From an uncultured Clostridia bacterium (GTDB taxonomy: Bacteria > Bacillota > Clostridia > Lachnospirales > Lachnospiraceae), in contig CAMOUW010000008.1 of NCBI GenBank assembly GCA_946626755.1, positions 1-34,947 on the forward strand: 34,947 nt of DNA, written 5' to 3'. Position 1 is the first letter of the stretch. Each line of letters opens with the position of its first letter. Both the position numbers and the translations under genes were made by a program. Below are positions 14,811 to 23,511 of this stretch, piece by piece. A model generated the notes under the pieces. That model saw only the letters and a program-made list of their open reading frames with translations, did not search any database and was not told the origin of the DNA.

Positions 14811-15572
14811 ATGTCAGATAAAAAATACATAAATTTAAAAAAACGGATGGAGGATCTTTACAGGCAGTCCTACGCCAGCAATTCATTTGTTTTCAGCCGA
14901 TTTTTATCACCTTCCGATGCAGCTGCTGCGTTTGATGTGGCGGACAAAAACTATGTAAGATTGTGGGGCGGGATTGAAGGCTGCGAGCGTGTAATGGTGA
15001 GATTTGGTGATGTGTCTGATCTCGGATACGAGGTGGATTTTCCCATAAGCACATTAAAAATACGCCCTGTAAATCCCAAGTATTGTGAAGAACTGACTCA
15101 CAGAGATTATCTTGGTGTATTTATGAGTCTTGGTGTAGAACGTGATACCATAGGGGATATCGTAATCAAAGATAAAAATGCTTACGCTTTTGTATGTGAC
15201 AGCATAGCTGAGCATTTATGCAAAAATATAGAAAGCATAAAAAACACAACCGTTATCTGTGCCAAATGTGATCCGGAAAATGAATCCGGCATAAGCATTG
15301 AACCGGAGTTTGATGAAAATATGATCATTGTACCCTCCCCCAGGATAGATGCCGTAATAGCTAAGCTGTACAATCTGTCAAGAAGTGAATCCCGCAGACT
15401 ATTTACCGCCGGTATGGTATTGGTAAACGGCCGCAGCTGTGGGAATGAAAGTCTTGTTCCGAAGGAGAGAGACATATTTGCAGTAAGGGGATACGGGAAA
15501 TTCATTTTTGAAGAGGTAGGGGAAATGACAAAAAAGGGAAATGTGATGGTCAGGATAAACAGGTATGTATGA
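14811..15572 (+). CDS. ylmH: YlmH-type S4 RNA-binding protein
   Basis: From ATG 14811 the product has 253 residues, the normal size of YlmH. The N-terminal part (FSRFLSPSDAAAAFDVADKN) and the central DVSDLGYEVDFPISTLKI and HRDYLGVFMSLGVERDTIGD are family hallmarks. The C-terminal S4 domain (from about 180, PSPRIDAVIAKLYNLSRSES then GMVLVNGR) binds structured RNA. In Bacillus, YlmH can act in ribosome-associated quality control on stalled 50S subunits, and it often lies near cell-division genes, which is not the case here. The frame extends upstream to ATG 14688, which has a strong AAGGAG site (14670-14675) and would add 41 residues not typical of the family. AAGGA at 14798-14802 supports 14811. 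Confidence 0.85.
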   Translation: MSDKKYINLKKRMEDLYRQSYASNSFVFSRFLSPSDAAAAFDVADKNYVRLWGGIEGCERVMVRFGDVSDLGYEVDFPISTLKIRPVNPKYCEELTHRDYLGVFMSLGVERDTIGDIVIKDKNAYAFVCDSIAEHLCKNIESIKNTTVICAKCDPENESGISIEPEFDENMIIVPSPRIDAVIAKLYNLSRSESRRLFTAGMVLVNGRSCGNESLVPKERDIFAVRGYGKFIFEEVGEMTKKGNVMVRINRYV

Positions 15573-15664
15573 TATTTATAAAAGACATTCATATCAAGAT
15601 AAAAACAAGTTTATAATCTATAAGTACATTTTATTTGATAGATGCTAAAGATTAAATAATTAAC

Positions 15665-15717
15665 TTGACAAATACCATATCTTGTAATAAATTATAAACA
15701 ATTAGCACTGCCTAATT
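15665..15717 (+). promoter_or_regulatory. Promoter and dyad operator upstream of feoAB
   Basis: TTGACA (15665-15670), a 17-base spacer and TAAATT (15688-15693) form the probable promoter. A perfect dyad, AATTAG-N6-CTAATT (15700-15717), starts at the expected transcription start. Its TTAG/CTAA arms recall sites of DtxR-family metal repressors, so iron control is plausible, but the match is partial. Bases 15573-15664 before it contain nothing else notable. Confidence 0.6.
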
Positions 15718-15739
15718 TAATAATAGGTGGTGTTTTTTT
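15706..15739 (+). terminator. Terminator-like hairpin in the feoAB leader
   Basis: CACTGCCTA (15706-15714) pairs with TAGGTGGTG (15724-15732), with two G-U pairs, and seven T follow (15733-15739). It lies after the promoter and before the gene, so it may act as an attenuator. It may instead simply end transcripts from ylmH. Its left arm overlaps the dyad. Confidence 0.5.
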
Positions 15740-15772
15740 ATTATTTATATATCGGGAGGTGAGAGTGCTCGT

Positions 15773-18130
15773 ATGACTTTAAAAGAATTACAAAAAGGCA
15801 AAACTGCCGTTATAAAAAAAGTAGGCGGAGAGGGCGCTCTTCGTCAGCACTTCCTGGATATGGGGGTATTGCCCGGGACTGAAGTGCAGGTGGTAAAATA
15901 TGCACCAATGGGTGACCCTGTAGAGATTCTTATACATGGATACCGCCTGACTCTGAGATTGTCTGAAGCAGAAAAAATAGAGGTCTGTCCGGGCACAGCT
16001 TCTAAAAATAATACTGCTCCGAAATTGAAACGTCCAAAACAAGCATCCGATCATCCGGGTCTGGGTGAGTCCGGAAAGTACCATGCAAAAAGCGACGGTG
16101 ATGAGCTTCCTGATGACGTGATGCTTTCATTTGCGCTTGTAGGAAATCAGAATTGCGGTAAAACAACTCTTTTTAACAGGCTTACCGGTGCAAGACAGCA
16201 TGTTGGAAATTTCCCGGGAGTTACGGTAGACCGGAAGACAGGTAAGATAAGAGGATTAAAAAACAGCTTTGTTACTGATCTTCCCGGTATATATTCAATG
16301 TCGCCGTACAGCAAAGAGGAGGTTGTATCACGAAATTTTGTACTTGAAGATAAACCAAATGCCATTATAAATATAGTGGATGCTACCAATATAGAACGTA
16401 ATCTTTATCTTACGATGCAGCTTCTTGAGATGGATGTACCCATGGTTGTTGCTCTAAACATGATGGATGAAGTAACCGGAAATAACGGATACATTGACGT
16501 AAATGTAATGGAAGAAATGCTTGGGGTTCCGGTTATTCCTATTTCTGCAGCAAAAAATGAGGGTGTAGACGAACTTATCAGACATGCCTTTCATGTTGCC
16601 CATTATCGTGAAAAGCCTGTAAGAAAAGATTTTTGCGATGAAAATGAAAATACCGGATCCGTACACCGTTGCCTGCATGCCATAAGGCATCTGATCCAGA
16701 ATCACGCAGATAAATCTAAGCTTCCTGTCAGATTTGTCGCTGAAAAAATCGTCGAGGGGGACAATCTTATCCTGAAACAGCTGGATCTGAATGATAATGA
16801 ATCTGAAGCGATAGAAAAAATAATTGCACAGATGGAATCCGAAAGGGATATGGATAGAAATGCCTGTATCGCTGATATGAGATTTTCTTTTATAGGCAAA
16901 GTCTGTAGTACAACTGTAGTAAAATCTTCGATCAGCAAAGAATACACAAGAAGCAAGAAAATAGACCGTATCTTAACCGGTAAATATACAGCTATCCCTG
17001 TTTTTATCGGAATAATGGGCACCATATTTTTTCTTACATTCAATGTTATAGGAGCTTATCTGCAGGAGCTTGTAGAAACAGGTATTGGAGCGCTTACAGA
17101 TCTGGCGGATTCTGCTATGACAGCCGGAAATGTAAATGAAGTTGTACACAATCTTATTATAGACGGCATATTTGAAGGTGTTGGAAGTGTAATAAGTTTC
17201 ATGCCGATAATCATGACCCTGTTCTTTTTCCTTTCTATATTGGAGGACAGCGGGTATATGGCAAGAGTAGCCTTTTTTATGGACAAGCTCCTTAGAAAGA
17301 TAGGTCTTTCCGGCCGAAGTGTGGTTCCCATGATCATAGGTTTCGGATGTACAGTACCTGCGGTTATGTCTACACGAACTCTTCCCAGTGAAAGAGACCG
17401 TAAAATGACGGTGCTTCTTACTCCGTTCATGAGTTGTACTGCAAAACTTCCGATATATGCATTTTTCGTTAATGCATTTTTCCCGAAATACGGCGGTTTT
17501 GTTATGACGGGGCTTTATCTTTTGGGTATTCTTGTAGCTATTCTCATTGCGCTTATACTCAAGAAAACTCTTTTCAAAGGTGAGGCTGTACCATTTGTTA
17601 TGGAATTGCCCAATTACAGACTTCCGGGTATAAAAAACACTTTACAGCTGGTATGGGATAAGGCCAGGGATTTCCTTCAGAAAGCTTTTTCAATTATATT
17701 GATCGCAACGATAATCATATGGTTTTTAAAAAGCTTCAGTCCTGAGTTTCACATGGTTGAGGATCCGTCCCAAAGTATTCTTGCACTTGTATCCGGATTT
17801 TTAGTGCCTGTTTTTTCTCCCCTCGGTTTGGGCGACTGGAGAATATGCACATCTCTTGTAACAGGATTTATTGCGAAAGAAAGTGTTGTTACAACTATGC
17901 AGGTACTGTTTAGTTCAGGAGCTGCTATGACAGCTTCACTTTCCGCTTTATCTGCCGTAAGCATGCTGATATTCAGTCTTTTATACACACCCTGCGTAGC
18001 TGCTGTAGGTGCTGTAAAAAGAGAGCTTGGTGGTAAATGGGCCTTTATACTTGTTGTTTGGCAATGCGGAGTAGCCTGGCTTGCAGCATTTGCTGCCAGA
18101 GGAATAGGATTGTTATTCGGTGCAGGCTAA
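15773..18130 (+). CDS. feoB: FeoA-FeoB fusion, ferrous iron transporter
   Basis: Residues 1-73 form a FeoA-type SH3-like domain (HFLDMGVLPGTEVQVVKYAP then GYRLTLRLSEAEKI). After a linker, the FeoB GTPase domain has G1 GNQNCGKTT (124-132), G2 T151, G3 DLPG (169-172) and G4 NMMD (229-232). A helical regulatory region follows. The membrane part (from about 400) carries both gate repeats, with conserved cysteines in GFGCTVPAVMSTRT and FMSCTAKLPIY, and LYTPCVAAVGA near the end. The complete protein imports Fe2+ across the inner membrane. FeoA is normally a separate small protein, and here it is joined in one 785-residue chain. GGGAGGTGAG upstream supports ATG 15773. The next gene is separate, after a terminator. 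Confidence 0.95.
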   Translation: MTLKELQKGKTAVIKKVGGEGALRQHFLDMGVLPGTEVQVVKYAPMGDPVEILIHGYRLTLRLSEAEKIEVCPGTASKNNTAPKLKRPKQASDHPGLGESGKYHAKSDGDELPDDVMLSFALVGNQNCGKTTLFNRLTGARQHVGNFPGVTVDRKTGKIRGLKNSFVTDLPGIYSMSPYSKEEVVSRNFVLEDKPNAIINIVDATNIERNLYLTMQLLEMDVPMVVALNMMDEVTGNNGYIDVNVMEEMLGVPVIPISAAKNEGVDELIRHAFHVAHYREKPVRKDFCDENENTGSVHRCLHAIRHLIQNHADKSKLPVRFVAEKIVEGDNLILKQLDLNDNESEAIEKIIAQMESERDMDRNACIADMRFSFIGKVCSTTVVKSSISKEYTRSKKIDRILTGKYTAIPVFIGIMGTIFFLTFNVIGAYLQELVETGIGALTDLADSAMTAGNVNEVVHNLIIDGIFEGVGSVISFMPIIMTLFFFLSILEDSGYMARVAFFMDKLLRKIGLSGRSVVPMIIGFGCTVPAVMSTRTLPSERDRKMTVLLTPFMSCTAKLPIYAFFVNAFFPKYGGFVMTGLYLLGILVAILIALILKKTLFKGEAVPFVMELPNYRLPGIKNTLQLVWDKARDFLQKAFSIILIATIIIWFLKSFSPEFHMVEDPSQSILALVSGFLVPVFSPLGLGDWRICTSLVTGFIAKESVVTTMQVLFSSGAAMTASLSALSAVSMLIFSLLYTPCVAAVGAVKRELGGKWAFILVVWQCGVAWLAAFAARGIGLLFGAG

Positions 18131-18224
18131 AACTGGTACCAAAAACTAATTATTATCTGGTACTTATTATTTGGGATTTTTGGATATACAATACCAATCA
18201 GATTTTATTATTTTTCTATAAACA

Positions 18225-18266
18225 ACAAAGGGGCAGTTCATGTTCTTGAGCTGCTCCTTTGTTTTC
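18225..18266 (+). terminator. Terminator after feoAB
   Basis: ACAAAGGGGCAG (18225-18236) pairs with CTGCTCCTTTGT (18251-18262) with one G-U pair, followed by a short T-rich tract (TTTTCT). It lies about 95 bases after the feoAB stop. Confidence 0.75.
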
Positions 18267-18350
18267 TAAAACAGCCTGATATTTTTCTAAAGATCATACG
18301 CAGGCAAAATTGTGAAAGAATGATAAATAATTAAAAAAGGAGAATGAGAT

Positions 18351-18635
18351 ATGATTAAAATTGTAGCAAAAGCAGTTGTAAAAGAAGAGATGATAGAAGA
18401 ATTTCATAAGGCTGCAGCTCCTCTTGTTGAGGCATCTGCAGCAGAAGAAGGTAATATATCATATTCACTTAATCAAAATGTAAATGACAAATGCAGACAT
18501 TCATTTATTGAGATCTGGAAGGATCAGGATGCTATAGAAAAACACAATGCTTCCGAACATTTTACGGGCATTCTTCCGAAACTTGCGCAGATGTGCGACG
18601 GAGAACTGGATATAGAATTATATAAAGAAGTTTGA
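18351..18635 (+). CDS. ABM/YgiN-like small monooxygenase
   Basis: The 94-residue protein matches the antibiotic-biosynthesis-monooxygenase (ABM) ferredoxin-like fold: IKIVAKAVVKEEMIEEFHKA for the first strand and helix, EEGNISYSLNQNVND for the middle strands, and SFIEIWKDQDAIEKHNASEH with the typical F-x-E-x-W and H-x-x-S-x-H pattern. Family members such as YgiN oxidise quinols or act on small aromatic compounds without a cofactor, usually as dimers. The substrate here is unknown. GGAG 10 bases upstream supports ATG 18351. It is a single gene that shares its terminator with the convergent argH. Confidence 0.85.
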   Translation: MIKIVAKAVVKEEMIEEFHKAAAPLVEASAAEEGNISYSLNQNVNDKCRHSFIEIWKDQDAIEKHNASEHFTGILPKLAQMCDGELDIELYKEV

Positions 18636-18644
18636 GTATATAAA

Positions 18645-18683
18645 AACCATGTTGCAATGTTTGATCTGCAACATGGTTTTTTT
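18645..18683. terminator. Bidirectional terminator between the ABM gene and argH
   Basis: AACCATGTTGCA (18645-18656) pairs perfectly with TGCAACATGGTT (18667-18678). T-runs follow on the plus strand (18677-18683), and an A-run lies before it (18642-18646), giving a U-run for transcripts of the minus strand. It serves both convergent genes. Confidence 0.85.
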
Positions 18684-18694
18684 ATGAATGAGAT

Positions 18695-20068
18695 TTATTC
18701 ACTTATATAATTCTCATAAAATCTTATTGCTTCTTCCATACTTGTTTTACCGGGGGCTCCGGTGGTATTTCTGGTATCTACACAGGTTTCAAGACTGATG
18801 GCATCAAATATGTCTTCTCCAAAAACTTCAGAAAACTCTTTAAGCTCTTCAAGTGACATATCATCTATAGCTTTATTATTTTCTATACAGTAAAGAACAA
18901 TGCGGCCGATTATACCATGAGCATCTCTAAATGCTACTCCGTGTTTTACCAGATAGTCAGCGGCATCTGTAGCATTTGTAAATCCAAGCTTTGCACTTTC
19001 AGCCATACGATCTTTTCTGAAAGACATGGTATCCAGCATACCTGTAAACAGGGTCACGGACATATTTAAAGTACGAACAGCATCAAATACCTGCTCTTTA
19101 TCCTCCTGCATGTCTTTATTGTAAGCAAGAGGCAGGGCTTTCATAGTTGTAAGGAGTGACATAAGGGCGCCATAAACTCTGCCTGTCTTTCCCCTTACAA
19201 GCTCAGCTATGTCAGGATTTTTCTTCTGGGGCATAATAGAACTGCCGGTACTGTAGGCATCATCAAGTTCTATAAATCCGTATTCATTGGAATTCCAGAT
19301 ACATATTTCTTCTGAGAATCTGCTTAAGTGCATCATGATTATAGCTGCACAATCCAAAAATTCTATAAGATAGTCTCTGTCGGAAACTGAATCCATGCTG
19401 TTTCTGGTAGGACAGTCAAATCCAAGTTCTCCGGCAGTAAATGAACGATCCAAAGGATAAGTAGTTCCTGCAAGAGCTCCGGCTCCGAGAGGGCACTGGT
19501 TCATTCTTTTTCTGCAATCACTAAGACGGCTCCTGTCTCTTATAAACATTTCAAAATATGCCGCAAAGTGGTGAGCAACAGTTACAGGCTGAGCCTTCTG
19601 TAAATGTGTAAATCCCGGCATGAAGGTCTGTGTGTTTTCTTTTATAAGACGCAGCAAAACCTTTTGCATTTCAAAAATATTGTCGGACAACACATCTATC
19701 TGCTCCCTGGTATACATACGCATATCAAGCGCAACCTGGTCATTACGGCTTCTTCCTGTATGAAGCTTTTTGCCGGTATCACCAATTCTTTCTATAAGAT
19801 TGGCTTCTACAAATGTATGTATATCTTCGTAGGTATCATCTATGATAAGAGAACCGTTGTCTATATCATTTTCTATTGTTTCAAGCCCTGCAACTATATC
19901 TGCGCTTTCTTTTTCGGAAATGATCCCGCTGCGTCCAAGCATTCGTGCATGGGCAATACTTCCGTGTATGTCATGTTTATATAATTCTTTATCAAAAGAT
20001 ATAGATGCATTAAAATCATTTACAAGTTTATCAGTTTCTTTTGTAAAACGTCCGCCCCAGAGTTTCAT
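18695..20068 (-). CDS. argH: Argininosuccinate lyase
   Basis: This enzyme splits argininosuccinate into arginine and fumarate, the last step of arginine synthesis, in the cytoplasm as a homotetramer. The start is typical (MKLWGGRFTKETDKLVNDFN). THLQKAQPVTVAHHFAAYFE and the superfamily signature GSSIMPQKKNPD, which carries the catalytic serine, are intact. LHTGRSRNDQVALDMRMY is also a family hallmark. Starting at ATG 20068 gives 457 residues, the usual size, with GGGAGG 9 bases upstream. An in-frame upstream start would lie within that site. The start overlaps the stop of yfhO by four bases (ATGA), so the two are probably co-translated. No argG lies beside it in the window, which is unusual for this operon. 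Confidence 0.97.
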   Translation of the reverse strand: MKLWGGRFTKETDKLVNDFNASISFDKELYKHDIHGSIAHARMLGRSGIISEKESADIVAGLETIENDIDNGSLIIDDTYEDIHTFVEANLIERIGDTGKKLHTGRSRNDQVALDMRMYTREQIDVLSDNIFEMQKVLLRLIKENTQTFMPGFTHLQKAQPVTVAHHFAAYFEMFIRDRSRLSDCRKRMNQCPLGAGALAGTTYPLDRSFTAGELGFDCPTRNSMDSVSDRDYLIEFLDCAAIIMMHLSRFSEEICIWNSNEYGFIELDDAYSTGSSIMPQKKNPDIAELVRGKTGRVYGALMSLLTTMKALPLAYNKDMQEDKEQVFDAVRTLNMSVTLFTGMLDTMSFRKDRMAESAKLGFTNATDAADYLVKHGVAFRDAHGIIGRIVLYCIENNKAIDDMSLEELKEFSEVFGEDIFDAISLETCVDTRNTTGAPGKTSMEEAIRFYENYISE

Positions 20069-22644
20069 GAAATAACCTCCCAATCGTTTCTTTTTTTTCC
20101 GGTTACAATAAGTATAATCAAAATCCCAAGACTTGCAAGACTGATTATTATACCTGCCTTAAGTCCTTTGGGAAAATACTTTAGTTCTACGTTGTGACTT
20201 CCTTTAGTGGTCTGTATGCTTAAAAATGCTCCAAGCGCAGGAGAAGTCTGAACCTCCTGACCGTCCACATAAACACTCCATCCACCGTCATATGGAAGAG
20301 TAAATAGATATGACCCGTCATTTTCAGCATTATAACTGCCTGAGATAAAAGTATCTTCAAAAACTTTTATCTCAAGATCTGAAGCAGCCAGCTTTTCATA
20401 TCCCTCTTTTAACAATTCCGTGTCCATTATATAGCATTTTAATTTAAAATCATCTTCCGATGAAATATCTATTTTATCACCTTCACTGACATAACCCATA
20501 TCCACAAGACGATTATGTGTATTGAGCCCCTTTACCTCTGTGCCTTCAGCTTCATTGACTGCAAACATCATCTTTTCAGGAACGCTTCCATAAACGGATA
20601 TATATAAATGTCCGCTTTTAGAAACATTGTGAGTAACCTTTTTTTCGGAGTCATATTTGGCTTCATAATGAAAAAGTCCGTTTATTCCTGTTAAATCTTC
20701 AAACAATATATTTTGATAGTCAATGGCATCTCTTACAGTAGCACCTTTTTCAGGCTCTGACCCGGCCACAGACGATGGAATGGCATATCCTAATGATAAC
20801 GTATAAGGATTTTCGTACACAAACAGATCATCATCTTCAAACACAAGTTTTTTTACAGGATCTGCAGTTTCAGCATATGCCTTTTTTTCAATGGTATATC
20901 TGATGGATAAAAGACTTTCCATCATTTCAGTACTTCCCAGGCGCTGATATGAATTCATTGCGGCTTTTGTACCCATTGCTTTATAAAAATCAGATACACC
21001 CCTCGGAGAAGTGGAAGAGAAGGTGTTGGCCGATTTATAACCATACCAGGCACCGTCATTTGCAGTGCGGGCTTCATACTGATCCATACGATAAAACCCT
21101 GAGTTGTCCAGACTCTTCTTTAAAAGCTCATACTTATCATCGTTTTTCTTATACTCGGTATAATTTACAAGAGATAATCCGGTCTGACCCATATGCACTG
21201 CGGCTTCTGTAAATAATACGCAAATAGATGCTATAGATATAAAATATACATTGTATCTTTTGGGATTTATTATAAATAGCAGCAAAAAATAGTAAATAGC
21301 CAGAAAAACCGCATTCCACATTAATGTCTGTATAGAATATGTAAATGCCTTATCATCTGCTACGGTAGTATCCCCCCTGAAAGCTATGAACATTATTATC
21401 AGATACGCTGCAGATATCTCCAAAGATATGAGCCAATGATAAAATCTTATGCTTCTTCGGTTTTTTATCACCTCATATCCGCATGTCAGTATGAAGAAAA
21501 TATAAATAAAGCTTTGTCTGGCAGGCAGACAGTTTGGAAAATGAAAACCGTGCCAGATATATTCAGGGATGTTAAACATAAAAGAAAAAATAAATATTCC
21601 TATGATCACACCTTTTATAATCTTTTGCCTTACAGGTATTTTGGGCAACATGAAAAACAGCGGTATCAGAGCTACAAGTATAACGCCTGCATATATATTG
21701 GGATAATGTTCAAGCCACGTATATGAAGGGGAAAATGTCATTTGCCTGGAAATGATCTGCAAAAAAGACTGGTACGCCTTCAAGGTGGTGGGAAATGTGG
21801 AAGCCGAAGAGGCCGAAAGCTTAAATGCATATATTTCCGGCAGTAAGAGTACTGCTGCAAGACCGGCAGCTATGGCACTGCTCCACAAAAACATAAAAAT
21901 ACGTTTTATTACCGCAAAACGTTCTCCTGATCTATCCATGATGAAAAGGAGACAGATTATATATATAACAGACCCGATCACTACCATAATGGATATGTAA
22001 TAATTAAAAATAACAGATAATCCAAGGGCAGTAATAAATAAAACCGGCTTCTTTTTGTAAATAATACGTTCTATACCCAGTATAACAAGAGGAAATACAG
22101 CAACACAGTCCAACCACATAATATTCCATGCAAATGCGGCGATATATCCGGACATTGCATAAAACACGGAAAAAGCACATATAAGAATATTTTTATCCTT
22201 GTAGTGTGATGAAATATATATCGTAAAAAAAACTGATGCCGCCATCATTTTTATTATGATAAAAGCGTTCATCAACGCCGGTATCATATGATGTGGAAAG
22301 AATACTACGAAAAAATTCAGAGGACTGGACAAATAATATGCAAAAAGTGCAGTGAAGTTTGTACCCAGACCGAAATCATGTGTATATAACAAACTGCCGC
22401 CATCATGGAGTTTATACCATAAGTCGGACAAGAAAGGACAGTACTGGTGATACATATCAGAAGGTAAATAAACATATTCACCGAAAGGAGAGATATGCTT
22501 GGCAGCAAAAAGGATCAAAAAGAGCATTAAAATAACAGCCGGAGCGATAAAATAAATGATATTACCGCTTATGCCGTCTTTTTTGTCTGCGGAAAAAAAT
22601 CTCTTTGAAAAACTATATTTTTTTATCCTACTGCCGGTCCTCAA
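20065..22644 (-). CDS. yfhO: YfhO-family membrane protein
   Basis: A large integral membrane protein (about 859 residues) of the YfhO family, thought to be GT-C-type glycosyltransferases; in Gram-positive bacteria relatives take part in decorating wall or lipoteichoic polymers with sugars. The first membrane segment (about 30-50) is followed by PSDMYHQYCPFLSDLWYKLH and YTHDFGLGTNFTALFAYYLS, both typical of the family. About a dozen helices follow, then an extracellular C-terminal part (about 480-830) ending with a strand domain (SYLFTLPYDGGWSVYVDG), and one final helix. AGGAGG (22655-22660) is directly against GTG 22653, so TTG 22644, at ten bases, is the more likely start. argH overlaps its end by four bases. 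Confidence 0.85.
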   Translation of the reverse strand: MRTGSRIKKYSFSKRFFSADKKDGISGNIIYFIAPAVILMLFLILFAAKHISPFGEYVYLPSDMYHQYCPFLSDLWYKLHDGGSLLYTHDFGLGTNFTALFAYYLSSPLNFFVVFFPHHMIPALMNAFIIIKMMAASVFFTIYISSHYKDKNILICAFSVFYAMSGYIAAFAWNIMWLDCVAVFPLVILGIERIIYKKKPVLFITALGLSVIFNYYISIMVVIGSVIYIICLLFIMDRSGERFAVIKRIFMFLWSSAIAAGLAAVLLLPEIYAFKLSASSASTFPTTLKAYQSFLQIISRQMTFSPSYTWLEHYPNIYAGVILVALIPLFFMLPKIPVRQKIIKGVIIGIFIFSFMFNIPEYIWHGFHFPNCLPARQSFIYIFFILTCGYEVIKNRRSIRFYHWLISLEISAAYLIIMFIAFRGDTTVADDKAFTYSIQTLMWNAVFLAIYYFLLLFIINPKRYNVYFISIASICVLFTEAAVHMGQTGLSLVNYTEYKKNDDKYELLKKSLDNSGFYRMDQYEARTANDGAWYGYKSANTFSSTSPRGVSDFYKAMGTKAAMNSYQRLGSTEMMESLLSIRYTIEKKAYAETADPVKKLVFEDDDLFVYENPYTLSLGYAIPSSVAGSEPEKGATVRDAIDYQNILFEDLTGINGLFHYEAKYDSEKKVTHNVSKSGHLYISVYGSVPEKMMFAVNEAEGTEVKGLNTHNRLVDMGYVSEGDKIDISSEDDFKLKCYIMDTELLKEGYEKLAASDLEIKVFEDTFISGSYNAENDGSYLFTLPYDGGWSVYVDGQEVQTSPALGAFLSIQTTKGSHNVELKYFPKGLKAGIIISLASLGILIILIVTGKKRNDWEVIS

Positions 22645-22678
22645 AAAAGCCACCCCTCCTCAAAACGAATTGCTTATC

Positions 22679-22707
22679 ATCTTACAATATTTTTCTTTAA
22701 CGGTAAA
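22679..22707 (-). promoter_or_regulatory. Possible promoter for yfhO-argH
   Basis: On the minus strand TTTACC (22707-22702), a 17-base spacer and TAAGAT (22684-22679). It lies 30-60 bases before the yfhO start and is divergent from the comEA promoter, so the two units share this gap. Confidence 0.5.
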
Positions 22708-22728
22708 GGATTTTTACATATAAAATGC

Positions 22729-22757
22729 TTGTAATTCAAATGAAATTTTTGTATTAT
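22729..22757 (+). promoter_or_regulatory. Probable promoter of the comEA-holA run
   Basis: TTGTAA (22729-22734), a 17-base spacer and TATTAT (22752-22757), about 60 bases before comEA. No further promoter with a clear -35/-10 pair is seen in the short gaps down to holA. Confidence 0.55.
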
Positions 22758-22815
22758 TAAGCCATTAGCGCAAAAGGGAAGCTTAAAAATATTTTTATAT
22801 TTTTAGGAGCGCACA

Positions 22816-23469
22816 TTGAAGAAAAAAAACATATTTGCCGGGTACAAAATAGTAAGGATAACTGCTATAGCTGCATTTATAGTTGTTGCAGGGATCATCT
22901 CCCTGAAGGCTCATTCGCATTCATCGAGTGAAGTACCTGATGAAACAGTAGAAATAGAACTGTCTGATCATGATAAAATGACAGAGGTCTCTGATGCGAG
23001 CGGAGATCCCTTGCAAAACACTTTTAAAAATTATGTTTATATTTGCGGAGAAGTAAACACCCCCGGTGTTTATGAATGTGAACCGCAAACCCGACTCGGG
23101 GCACTGGTGGATATGGCCGGAGGCGCCACTCCGGACGCAGATCTTACTTCTGTCAATCTTGCAAGAGAAGTAAGTGACGGTGAACAGATCATTATACTTA
23201 AAAAGGGTAGTGATGATATTCCTGCTGCCAGTCAGCCGCAAAATAATGCCGCACCGTCCGGTGTCTCCCCAAATTCCAATTTCGTCAATATAAATACAGC
23301 TGATGAGACTACTCTTAAAACCCTTCCCGGCATAGGTGATGCAAAAGCAAAGGCTATAGTTGATTATAGAACACAAAACGGTTCATTTAAGAAGATAGAG
23401 GATATAATGAATATATCCGGTATAAAAAATGCAGCCTTTGATAAAATTAAAGATCTTATTACTGTATAA
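22816..23469 (+). CDS. comEA: ComEA, DNA-uptake receptor
   Basis: The start is TTG 22816, with AGGAGC at normal distance. A membrane anchor lies at about residues 12-31. An SLBB domain (about 70-130) is visible in NYVYICGEVNTPGVYECE and LGALVDMAGGATPDADL. The C-terminus (about 150-217) has a double helix-hairpin-helix DNA-binding domain: NINTADETTLKTLPGIGDAK, AKAIVDYRTQNGSFKKIEDI, then SGIKNAAFDKIKD. In naturally competent bacteria ComEA binds incoming double-stranded DNA at the outer face of the membrane. A Pro/Gln/Asn-rich linker joins the domains. It heads a tight run of six genes, including a two-component system, that also contains comEC. Confidence 0.93.
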   Translation: MKKKNIFAGYKIVRITAIAAFIVVAGIISLKAHSHSSSEVPDETVEIELSDHDKMTEVSDASGDPLQNTFKNYVYICGEVNTPGVYECEPQTRLGALVDMAGGATPDADLTSVNLAREVSDGEQIIILKKGSDDIPAASQPQNNAAPSGVSPNSNFVNINTADETTLKTLPGIGDAKAKAIVDYRTQNGSFKKIEDIMNISGIKNAAFDKIKDLITV

Positions 23470-23511
23470 AACTATTTTTTTTCATGATTTTAAAAACGGA
23501 GGACAAAAGGC

